DNA of 42,728 bases, from contig RDYF01000033.1 in the NCBI GenBank assembly GCA_004293285.1, forward strand, positions 1 to 42,728, given 5' to 3'. This document shows, piece by piece, positions 25,576 to 33,656 of this stretch; within the stretch, counting starts at the first letter, position 1; the number at the start of each line of letters is the position of its first letter. Both the position numbers and the translations under genes were made by a program. This DNA comes from Verrucomicrobiota bacterium (GTDB lineage Bacteria; Verrucomicrobiota; Verrucomicrobiia; Verrucomicrobiales; Akkermansiaceae). The notes beneath the pieces were generated by a model. It was not told where the DNA came from, did no database searches, and saw only the letters and a list, made by a program, of their open reading frames with translations.

Positions 25576-27534
25576 ATGAACCAGCAAACCATGCTCGCAT
25601 TCTCCCGCCCCCCGATCCGAGCGGATCGGGAAGAGCCGAGATTGTGGGTCAAGGAGTTTGCCATCTATTCGGATTTCAAGGCAGACAAGGAAATCCGTCA
25701 CCTCAGCCTGCGCCGTGGGCTGAATATTATCTGGGCCAAGGAATCGGAAACCGGCGCCTCCGGCCATGCCGCCGGCAAATCCACCTTCTGTCGCCTGCTC
25801 CGCTATCTCATCGGTGATACACACTTCGGCACCGAGACCTTTCGCCCCGCTCTCCGCGCCAAGTTTCCTGACGCTGTATTGGCCGGTGAAGTGATTCTCA
25901 ACGGAGAACCCTGGCTCATCTGCCGACCTCTCAGTATTCAAGGGCACCATTGGTGTGCCCCTGGCCATCGGTTGGAAGAGCTTTTCAACGCGGATCTGCC
26001 CAAGAAGGACTACGGCAGTTTCACCGAAGCACTTCACGCAGCCTTCATTACTCCCTTGGGTCTGAAGAATTATCCCGGCACAGAGAAGCACCTTGAATGG
26101 CTTCATCTGCTCCAATGGCTCAGCAGGGATCAGGATGCCCGCTACTCCGACAACCTCCAGTGGCGCGCCTCCGATGGCGAACGAAACCTCCTCAACAGCC
26201 ACAAGACCAATTTGATCCGCCTAGTTCTGGGCCACCTGGAAGAAGGCGAACTTTTGATGCAGGAAGCACACAGCAAGCTTCTCAAAGATCGCACCGACCT
26301 GAAGACGAAGATTCCCAAGCTTCAATTCGCCCGTGACCGTTCGATTGGAGAACTCGCCAAGAAGTTTCCAGAACTAAAGGCGGCGAACTTTGACCGGGAA
26401 TCCACATTGATGGAACTCCAACATCGCTTGAAACAGGAGAAAGAGAAGCTGGAGGAGAAGCAGACCCAACAAAACACTCATGACGGCGTGGGCGAAGTGC
26501 TTCAGGCACAATTCGATTCCCAAAAAACCACCAAGGACCAACTCGCCACGCAGGTGGAAGGTCTCGAAAAGGAGATCCAGAGACAGAAAAACAACCTGAG
26601 GTATCAGCGGAAAGAAATCACAGCCGAGGAACTGAAGATTGAGCACGCCAAGCTCGGTGACATTGCAGGAAAATGCAGCGTGCTGCTCGAAGACGCGCGT
26701 AAGCAAGGCTGCCCGCTCGCGCCCCGCCCAGATCGCGACGAAATCCAAGCCGAGCGCTTGCAGCAAGCAACCGATTCGAGCGAACGCCTGGCCGCCTATA
26801 TCGAATCGCTTCAGCAACGATTGGCTCCTTTTCGCAAGGACCTCAAAGCTGCCGAAGCCGCCCTGGAGGAGATCACCAAGCGAGTGGATGACAAAAAGAA
26901 GGAACACACGGATGCCAAAGCGCAAACCGTCAAGGATCTTCAGGAATTGATCCGAATTTGTGACACGGTCGATTCCGCCCTCAACGACACCATCGAAATC
27001 CGCGAATCCCGGGAGAAGCAGAGCGAGCTCGATGACGAAATCACGACCTCAACCGCAGATCTGGCCATCCTCCGCAAGCAGGCGACGGAAGTCCTCTCTC
27101 TCCTCTCGGAAGACTTCAGTCATGTCGCCTCCCATCTCACCCAAAGCGAAATCCACGGCATGGTCGAGTTTCATGCGGAAAGCATCGGAACCTCTCTCTC
27201 CTACGATGGCGACATGAGCAGCGCAGCCCTCGTCACCCTGCGCCTCCTGATCCTCGACCTCGCCTGCCTCCTCGGCAGTGTCCGTAAAGGCACCAAACAC
27301 CCCGGTTTCCTCCTCCACGACAGCCCGCGCGAAGCCGACCTCTCCTCCCACATTTACCGCCGCATCTTCACCCTCATCGCCGGCACAGAACAAGATCCAG
27401 AAAACCAGGCCATCCAATACATCATCGCCACTACAGAACCACCACCGAAACACCTTCAAAAAGAACCATGGCTCGTCTGCCCGCCACTTTCTTCGGATAC
27501 GCCTAAAGATCGCTTTATGAAATCTATCATCTAA
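25576..27534 (+). CDS. SMC/Rad50-like ATPase inside the DISARM operon
   Basis: A protein of 652 residues starting at the ATG MNQQTM; a TTG at 25537 would overlap drmMI. The Walker A is HAAGKSTFCRLL at about residue 65. A long coiled coil covers about 235-510 (KTKIPKLQFARDRSIGELAK, LKQEKEKLEEKQTQQN and others) with no CxxC zinc hook. The C-terminal lobe has a signature-like SSAALVTLRLLILDLACLL and a Walker-B-like strand PGFLLHDSPREADL. This resembles the DUF2326/ABC-3C-type ATPases common in defence islands, which sense or hold DNA ends and control effectors. It lies 4 bp after drmMI and 15 bp before the RES toxin. I infer that it is the sensor or regulator of that toxin. Confidence 0.72.
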   Translation: MNQQTMLAFSRPPIRADREEPRLWVKEFAIYSDFKADKEIRHLSLRRGLNIIWAKESETGASGHAAGKSTFCRLLRYLIGDTHFGTETFRPALRAKFPDAVLAGEVILNGEPWLICRPLSIQGHHWCAPGHRLEELFNADLPKKDYGSFTEALHAAFITPLGLKNYPGTEKHLEWLHLLQWLSRDQDARYSDNLQWRASDGERNLLNSHKTNLIRLVLGHLEEGELLMQEAHSKLLKDRTDLKTKIPKLQFARDRSIGELAKKFPELKAANFDRESTLMELQHRLKQEKEKLEEKQTQQNTHDGVGEVLQAQFDSQKTTKDQLATQVEGLEKEIQRQKNNLRYQRKEITAEELKIEHAKLGDIAGKCSVLLEDARKQGCPLAPRPDRDEIQAERLQQATDSSERLAAYIESLQQRLAPFRKDLKAAEAALEEITKRVDDKKKEHTDAKAQTVKDLQELIRICDTVDSALNDTIEIRESREKQSELDDEITTSTADLAILRKQATEVLSLLSEDFSHVASHLTQSEIHGMVEFHAESIGTSLSYDGDMSSAALVTLRLLILDLACLLGSVRKGTKHPGFLLHDSPREADLSSHIYRRIFTLIAGTEQDPENQAIQYIIATTEPPPKHLQKEPWLVCPPLSSDTPKDRFMKSII

Positions 27535-27549
27535 ATTCGCGCACAGAAA

Positions 27550-28818
27550 ATGTCCATTTACTTGAATTTCGACGAAATGCTTAACCCCATTTTCTTCCAC
27601 CTGATTTCCGACAAACGGGTGTGTGGAGATTGTTTGAATGACAGCGGCTTAAAAAAGTTCCTTGCTTGCAAGATTCCTCCCAATACTCAGGAGTGTTCCT
27701 ATTGTCAGCAAACCACCAAGACGGTAGACGTGGATGAGCTTCAACAGTACATTCTACAGTTCTTCCCATATGCTGATGCCGATCAGGAGCTTCCGATTGC
27801 TTACCTGAGAGAAGACGAAGGCATGTGGCATGATCAGTGGGACACTTTGGAAAAATTCGTCGACTTCGCCGTCTGCGATGAGCTCTACGAGGATTTTTCC
27901 AATAATCTTGTGGATGCCCGATATTGTCAGTGGCAGTGGTCATCCTTAACGCCAACTCAGCAAAGATACTACCAGTGGCAGGAATTTCGGGAGGTGGTAT
28001 GCTATGAGGATGGGGAGTTCCGTCTCTACCCGAAGACCGAACCGGAAGATCGTAATCACGACGAACTCTGCCCTTCCGAGTTCTACCAAGCACTAGCGGC
28101 CTTCCTCTGCCGCACGGACGCGCTTTCGATCCTCCCTTCCGGGAGTGAAATTCATCGCGTGCATTGGGGGCACTTGGAAGATGACAAACTCAACTTCTCG
28201 CGCCTCACATGCCCACGACCCGAACTCGTGAAAAGACCCAACCGATTTTCACCGTCCGGACAGTCTATGTTTTATGGAGCTAAGGATTTCGACACGGCCT
28301 GTCTGGAAATTAGAGCGACAGAAGGCGATGCCGTTACTCACGCTGTTTTCAGAACGAAACGTGAACTCTGCTTGGTGGATTTCACTGCGGTCAAGCGCCC
28401 GGATGGCAAGTTCGACTATGAATGGCTTGGCAACTATCACATCAGCGAGTTCCTTGATGGGTTTCTCGCCGACATCCGTAAAGAAGTCAAAGGCGAGGGC
28501 GATGCTGCGGAATACGTCCCGACTCAGGCGATCTGCCGCTACTTCAAAACCCAAGGAGCGACCGAGATCCTCAACATCCATCTGAACAACCCGGTATTGT
28601 CACCCGAGCTCAAACTCCTCACGGCGAATAAGAAAATCGACGGATTTTGCTACCGCTCATCCAAAGGAACCGAACGCACCTGTTACGTTCTATTTTGTGG
28701 CAACGAAGAATCCACCGAGATGCTTGAGCTCGTCCCAAGTCCAGCCCGCACGACATTCCATCCCAGCCCGACTCTGCAAGAATCAGTTGAAGCGATGCTC
28801 AACGCTGTTGAAAAATGA
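27550..28818 (+). CDS. HEPN/RES N-terminal plus RES-domain protein, putative NAD+-degrading effector
   Basis: The N-terminal about 75 residues carry two Cys pairs (VCGDC and CSYC) expected to bind zinc, followed by a helical region to about 190, the arrangement of the HEPN/RES N-terminal domain. The RES domain spans about 195-385. The conserved Arg is in EIHRVHW, the next block is RFSPSGQSMFYGA, then TACLEIR with the conserved Glu, and the conserved Ser is in CYRSSKGT at about 370. RES toxins resemble ADP-ribosyltransferases and deplete NAD+ in known toxin-antitoxin systems. There is no adjacent Xre-type antitoxin of the usual kind. An NAD+-depleting effector within DISARM would give an abortive-infection arm. 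The domain call is good; the activity and triggering are inference. Confidence 0.75.
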   Translation: MSIYLNFDEMLNPIFFHLISDKRVCGDCLNDSGLKKFLACKIPPNTQECSYCQQTTKTVDVDELQQYILQFFPYADADQELPIAYLREDEGMWHDQWDTLEKFVDFAVCDELYEDFSNNLVDARYCQWQWSSLTPTQQRYYQWQEFREVVCYEDGEFRLYPKTEPEDRNHDELCPSEFYQALAAFLCRTDALSILPSGSEIHRVHWGHLEDDKLNFSRLTCPRPELVKRPNRFSPSGQSMFYGAKDFDTACLEIRATEGDAVTHAVFRTKRELCLVDFTAVKRPDGKFDYEWLGNYHISEFLDGFLADIRKEVKGEGDAAEYVPTQAICRYFKTQGATEILNIHLNNPVLSPELKLLTANKKIDGFCYRSSKGTERTCYVLFCGNEESTEMLELVPSPARTTFHPSPTLQESVEAMLNAVEK

Positions 28819-28850
28819 AATCCTTGAACCTGCCGCATTACTGAACTGCC

Positions 28851-29828
28851 ATGGCTAATCTATTCCTGGAAACTTCCGACATCCCTACATCACTCTGGGA
28901 TCCAGACATCGACTTGGGGGATAAAACCCCCAAGGGTGCATTATCGCTTCCAAGGCGACTCGCCGAAGCCTATCGCGAAACGCTTGAAGAACTCGGACTG
29001 ATTCAGAAAGCTCAGGATATAGCAAACCGTGACGATGGCTGTATTGGCGGCATCAGCGAGCAAGAAAGCCACGATCATTTTGCGTGCAACTTCTCAGGCT
29101 CATGCGGACGAACCCAACTTTTCTATCTCGATCCTCATCAAACATTCAAAACCACTCGTAATGCGGTGGTGGAGATTTTCTCGGGAGGGCATGTCACCAT
29201 TCTTGACATTCCTTCAGGAGCAGGATCCGGTACTGCTACCCTGCTCTCGATGATTGCCCAACTGCGAGAGGAACGAGTCCTTCCCCGAATTGATCTGGAA
29301 GTGAAGGTTCTCGGAGGTGACATCAGTTCAACAAGCCGAAACATCGCAAACTCCCTTTTTCGACGAATGAGTGACGATTGGTTGAATTACGGAATTCGCG
29401 TCGAACATCGATTTTTGGATTGGGATGTTCTGTCAGACGAATCAACAGGAGACTTAGTCGAAGCTTGGGCCGAAACATTCCATGGCCAAGCGGGCTTGCT
29501 TTTAGGAAACAATTTTTCGGGTTTTTTAGGACAAGCTATCGAAGCGGGAAGTCAGAGACGATGGATTGACGAGGCTGAAAGCCCCCTCCGCCAGATACTG
29601 ACGACCGTTGCACTGAAAAAGTTCAGCACTTTCTGGATTGAGCCTCCGGGCAAGAAATTGGCCGATAGAATATTTCCCAAATTAGATTCTATGATTGCCC
29701 GATACACAAGAGTTGTCCGCCAATTCGAAGGCCATCCGAAGTCCGCAGCAAATCTCATCGATCCTATTGTGGTCGATGGCAACTTCGCTGTGAGAACAAC
29801 TGGTATTCACCTCGCCCCCACTAACTAA
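28851..29828 (+). CDS. SAM-dependent methyltransferase-like protein coupled to the RT
   Basis: Of 325 residues, about 110-270 look like a class I Rossmann methyltransferase: VTILDIPSGAGSGTATLLSM (motif I, about 115-135), VKVLGGDISSTSRNIA (acidic turn of motif II) and a strand LLLGNNFSGFLGQ where motif IV would sit. No NPPY-type or Cys nucleophile motif identifies the target. An N-terminal helical cap includes HDHFACNFSGSCG. The stop codon directly abuts the ATG of the reverse transcriptase (29828/29829), a strong sign that the two proteins act together. It could modify RNA, a primer or the RT itself, or be a catalytically dead scaffold. Confidence 0.6.
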   Translation: MANLFLETSDIPTSLWDPDIDLGDKTPKGALSLPRRLAEAYRETLEELGLIQKAQDIANRDDGCIGGISEQESHDHFACNFSGSCGRTQLFYLDPHQTFKTTRNAVVEIFSGGHVTILDIPSGAGSGTATLLSMIAQLREERVLPRIDLEVKVLGGDISSTSRNIANSLFRRMSDDWLNYGIRVEHRFLDWDVLSDESTGDLVEAWAETFHGQAGLLLGNNFSGFLGQAIEAGSQRRWIDEAESPLRQILTTVALKKFSTFWIEPPGKKLADRIFPKLDSMIARYTRVVRQFEGHPKSAANLIDPIVVDGNFAVRTTGIHLAPTN

Positions 29829-31559
29829 ATGATTTCAAGACGATTAGCAATCAGAGCGCTGAATGAAGCCCGGCGAACGGACCCGCTAGCCTACTTGTCC
29901 CTGCGATACACTGCAGCCACGACTGTGGGTCTCAAGGATGAGTGGGCCAGAGAAGTCGCCCCTAAAATCGTGATGGGGCGAGATGGATCTACCATTGTAG
30001 AATCAATGCAATTCAAAGAGCTGAATCAGACAGGAGGCGCTGAATTCCGGACAGTTAGATATTGCGGCGGACCACATCAGCTCGCAGAAGCCGCTTTGAT
30101 CGAAGCCTGCGCCAATGCGGGCGGGCCATTCATCCCAAGCGATTCAGTATACAGCTACCGCTACCCGTCTCGTTCGAGTTACGAAGGTGTCTTCATACCC
30201 TATTTTGAGTTATTTGCTAAGCGTCAGAATGACATCGGTCGGCGGTGCCGGCAATTTTCGAAACACACGGTCGTATATCTCGACATCAAGCAATTCTACC
30301 CTTCGGTGAAGGTCACCAAGGTTCGCACTGCATGGAAGAGCGCATGCATGAAATCGAATCTAGATCCATTCTGGGCCACCTTCGGAAATTACCTAATTGA
30401 CCTCCAATTCACACATAAAGACGGGCTTCTGGTTGGTCCACTTTTCAGCCACCTCTTAGCAAACCTCTACCTTGCGGAATTCGATCGCGAAATGGAAAAG
30501 TGCTATCCTAAGCGCTATTTCCGATATGTAGATGACTTCGCATTTATCGTAAAATACGAAGATAAGGAATCTCTGATTACGCTAGTGAAAGAGAAACTAA
30601 AATTACTTGGTCTTCGACTGAATGATGACAAGACTCATTGGATGGGAGCACAGAAGTGGGAGAAGAATGCCCCATTTCAGGCACCCGACTATGCGGACGA
30701 ATTTCTAGGGGATGAGAGCTGGATGTATTTCATTGATCGACTGAAGCGTTTCCTAGTCGCCAACCCAGACCAAGCTCCCGCAATTCGCGCCGCATTTTCG
30801 AACGAGGGAATACGAGTTCCTGTTCCGAAATACGAGGCTGCAGTCCGGGAAGAAATCTATCAGACAGCATTAAAACGTCGACGAAGGCATGCCCACTTCG
30901 ATAGTGCAACCGCTGAGATCACCGTTAGTGACATTATTGTTCGCGGACGAACTCTTCGGTCCAAGTATTTGGAAGAGTTTGAGACACTGTGGCCCGATTT
31001 CCAAGAGGCAAAAGGTCTTATTCGGAAATGGAAGAAATCTAGAATCCGATATTTGATCGGTAGATGTCTGCTGCTAGCCACAAAAGACCAGCTCGTGCCC
31101 ATCCATTCCGCAGTGTGCTCCGAAACTGAACTGGCAGACTATGCAGCTATGCTTGAGGCTATTGTTAGAGGGAACTACGATCCTCTTCTGAAGCTCGGTT
31201 GGAAGCCAAGCTTGGCTCTTGCCCCTGCGTTATCAGCCGAAGGAATAGTTGTTCGATCCGTCCGAAAAAAGTGGACTCAGCAAGCGCTAGAAGCTCTTGT
31301 GGCGCTCAAGCTTTGCGGATGCCAAATCGACGTTGAACTTCCCGCAAATGCCCAAAAAAAGAACCGTTTCAAGGTGGGGACAGCAAGGCACAAATCAAAC
31401 GACTGGATCAACGAAGCCGACTTGTTCTACCGTGAGCTTATGAGCCTCACAGGGGGCCGAAGCCTTGATGATTTTACCTCTATAATCCAAACTCCAGTAG
31501 ATCCCAATGAGGAATGGGCATCCTTTGCCGAAGAATTACTGGGACTTAATCCAACATAA
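29829..31559 (+). CDS. Reverse transcriptase embedded in the DISARM operon
   Basis: A 576-residue protein. The RT palm is clear: VVYLDIKQFYPSV (catalytic Asp, about residues 149-161), GLLVGPLFSHLLANLYLAEF (template/primer-grip region), RYVDDFAFI (YxDD catalytic pair at about 232-235) and LGLRLNDDKTHWMG. The N-terminal 140 residues and the C-terminal about 290 residues are helical and unlike group II intron maturase or HNH domains. The GxxxSQ box of DGR enzymes is absent (VGPLFSH), so this is not the RT of the VR at 15.1 kb. It resembles the 'unknown group'/defence-associated RTs. There is no room beside it for a retron-type ncRNA: the gaps to its neighbours are 0 and 3 bp. Its template and product are unknown. 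Confidence 0.88.
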   Translation: MISRRLAIRALNEARRTDPLAYLSLRYTAATTVGLKDEWAREVAPKIVMGRDGSTIVESMQFKELNQTGGAEFRTVRYCGGPHQLAEAALIEACANAGGPFIPSDSVYSYRYPSRSSYEGVFIPYFELFAKRQNDIGRRCRQFSKHTVVYLDIKQFYPSVKVTKVRTAWKSACMKSNLDPFWATFGNYLIDLQFTHKDGLLVGPLFSHLLANLYLAEFDREMEKCYPKRYFRYVDDFAFIVKYEDKESLITLVKEKLKLLGLRLNDDKTHWMGAQKWEKNAPFQAPDYADEFLGDESWMYFIDRLKRFLVANPDQAPAIRAAFSNEGIRVPVPKYEAAVREEIYQTALKRRRRHAHFDSATAEITVSDIIVRGRTLRSKYLEEFETLWPDFQEAKGLIRKWKKSRIRYLIGRCLLLATKDQLVPIHSAVCSETELADYAAMLEAIVRGNYDPLLKLGWKPSLALAPALSAEGIVVRSVRKKWTQQALEALVALKLCGCQIDVELPANAQKKNRFKVGTARHKSNDWINEADLFYRELMSLTGGRSLDDFTSIIQTPVDPNEEWASFAEELLGLNPT

Positions 31560-31562
31560 ATC

Positions 31563-33656
31563 ATGAAAGTCGATCTCTCTGGCCGCGTCGAAAATCTCGA
31601 CCTTCCAAAAACCAAGCCGCTGCTCCCACTTCTGGAAGCCGTATCCAACAGCATTCACGCCATCGAAGACGCCGGGATTCTTGATGGTCGTATCACGATC
31701 AGAATCCTCCGAGACATCGAGGGATCATTGTCACTAGACGAGGATGCCAAAGGCCTCGTTGATATTGTCGGATTTGAAATCATCGATAACGGAACCGGAT
31801 TTGACGACGACAACTTCGGATCTTTCGAAACCTGTGATAGCAGATTCAAGGCATCGCGGGGAGCTAAAGGAATTGGACGCCTACTTTGGCTCAAGGCTTT
31901 CACAGAGATCAGGATCATCAGCAACTATTTGACCTTTGATGGCAAAGCCAGGTTGAGAGAATTTGAGTTCGCCCTTCCTCAAGGAGTTACAGAACCAAGA
32001 GACCGTCCAAGGCAAGGTAACATTCGTCAAACCACGGTCCACTTGGGAGGCTTTCGACCCGAGTATGCAGGCCAGTGCCCAAAAAAGGCATCAACGATTG
32101 CAGACCGCCTCATTAACCACCTTGTTTTGAATTTTCTAAACCCAAAGGCGCCGCAAGTCGAACTCGTGGATGGACTCGAAGCAGAACCGATTAATCTCAA
32201 TTCACGATTTCACGAATACTTCTCCGACTATGGTGAAGAGGAATCCTTTGAGCTTGGTGGTCACGCCTTCACTCTCCATCACCTGCGGATTCTAACTCCA
32301 GAGCCAAGCCCCCACCGGATCCATCTCTGCGCAGGATTCCGGGAGGTCCGTGATTTCCAACTTCGAAAGTTTTACGGTGGGTTGAGCTCGAAGTTGATCG
32401 ACGCCGACGGCCATGCCTTTTCTTATCTTGGTCTGATCACCGGACCGCTACTGGATGAGAGAGTGAACCAAAACCGAACCGATTTCGATCTGGCAAGGAT
32501 CGAGGAACTTAGGATCGAGGAAGAGCCAACACTGGAAGAAATTCGCGAGGTGGCTATCGCCCGCTCAATTTCGAAGTTGGAACCTTTCCTCAAGTCGATC
32601 CGGGAGCAAATAGTCCGGGAAGTGAGGAATGTGATTCAAGAGGAATACCCTGAATTCCGTCCCTTGCTTCCCGAAGTGGAAAAGCAAATCGACTCCTTTT
32701 CGCCCAACGCATCGAAACTCGATATTATCAAGAAAGTGAATGAGATCCAACTTCTCAGTGAGATCGAAACACGCGAGGAAGGAGAGACACTCGGAAAGGT
32801 TCCTGTCAGCGAATCCGAGGAATACCGTGCCAGATACCGGACCTACCTAGCTAAAGTGACCAAGGCGGCGGAAACACGACTTGCCCAGTATGTGACGCAC
32901 CGCAAATCGATCCTGGATGTGCTTGAGGAACGGTTGAAGCTGCGGGATAATGACAAATACCCACTGGAAGAAGAAGTTCACGAGTTGATCTTCCCGCTGA
33001 AGACAACATCCGATGACCCCGGTGCATGGGGCCACCAGAACCTTTGGCTGGTAGATGAGCGGCTTGCCTACCATTTCTGGCTGGCGTCAGACAAGCCTCT
33101 GAAAGCCCAAGACACAGTGGATTCTGAATCAGGCGAACGTCCGGATCTTTTGATCATGAACCGACCCGGTGCATTTTCGAGCAACGCCGACGGGCACGAA
33201 AAGCTCAGTAGTGTAATCATTGTCGAACTGAAGCGACCGGGTAGGAGCAACAAAGGGTCTGATAAGAAGAACCCCATCGAGCAGATGCTCGACTACATCT
33301 CGGACATTCAGACCAACACTGTGAAAGACAAAGAAGGCCGCCCCATCCATGTGGGAGATAACACCGCGTTCTATGCCTATCTAGTTTGCGACATCATCAA
33401 GGGCTCGGACTACGATAAAATGATTAACAATCACGGCTTGCTCCCAACTCCGGATGGAATGGGCTACTTTACCTACAACCCCGCCCTCAAAGCCTACATT
33501 GAAATCATCACCTTCGACAAGCTTGTGCGCGACGCCCGCCAGCGAAATCTGGTGCTATTTAAGAACCTCGGTATCGAGCATCGGCTGCGGCATTCTGAAA
33601 TAGAATCCGGTCACAAGGCCGAGGATATTGCAAATTTATCACCCTCTAATCAATGA
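31563..33656 (+). CDS. GHKL ATPase fused to a PD-(D/E)XK-like nuclease
   Basis: A 697-residue protein. The N-terminal about 230 residues form an HSP90/MutL/MORC-type ATPase: N box EAVSNSIHAIED at about 25, G1 DNGTGFDD at about 75 and G2 GAKGIGRLLW at about 99. A middle transducer-like region and a helical stalk (about 320-470) follow. Near the C-terminus PDLLIMNR (about 526) and VIIVELKRPGR (about 552) give the D...ExK pattern of PD-(D/E)XK nucleases, then a conserved-looking strand FYAYLVCDI. ATP-driven clamp closure coupled to cleavage is the expected logic. It starts 3 bp after the RT and its stop overlaps the drmA start (ATGA at 33653), physically joining the RT cassette to the DISARM core. 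Confidence 0.72.
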   Translation: MKVDLSGRVENLDLPKTKPLLPLLEAVSNSIHAIEDAGILDGRITIRILRDIEGSLSLDEDAKGLVDIVGFEIIDNGTGFDDDNFGSFETCDSRFKASRGAKGIGRLLWLKAFTEIRIISNYLTFDGKARLREFEFALPQGVTEPRDRPRQGNIRQTTVHLGGFRPEYAGQCPKKASTIADRLINHLVLNFLNPKAPQVELVDGLEAEPINLNSRFHEYFSDYGEEESFELGGHAFTLHHLRILTPEPSPHRIHLCAGFREVRDFQLRKFYGGLSSKLIDADGHAFSYLGLITGPLLDERVNQNRTDFDLARIEELRIEEEPTLEEIREVAIARSISKLEPFLKSIREQIVREVRNVIQEEYPEFRPLLPEVEKQIDSFSPNASKLDIIKKVNEIQLLSEIETREEGETLGKVPVSESEEYRARYRTYLAKVTKAAETRLAQYVTHRKSILDVLEERLKLRDNDKYPLEEEVHELIFPLKTTSDDPGAWGHQNLWLVDERLAYHFWLASDKPLKAQDTVDSESGERPDLLIMNRPGAFSSNADGHEKLSSVIIVELKRPGRSNKGSDKKNPIEQMLDYISDIQTNTVKDKEGRPIHVGDNTAFYAYLVCDIIKGSDYDKMINNHGLLPTPDGMGYFTYNPALKAYIEIITFDKLVRDARQRNLVLFKNLGIEHRLRHSEIESGHKAEDIANLSPSNQ

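Noticed and set aside
24708-25664. 318-codon minus-strand open frame across the drmMI/ATPase junction
   Set aside because: Antisense shadow. It would overlap two well-supported genes and shows only Gly/Val/Asp-rich filler.
29829-31559. Idea that this RT is the missing DGR reverse transcriptase
   Set aside because: The motif is VGPLFSH rather than the DGR GNLTSQ type. No template repeat matching the VR was seen nearby, and the RT is embedded in a defence operon 14 kb away.
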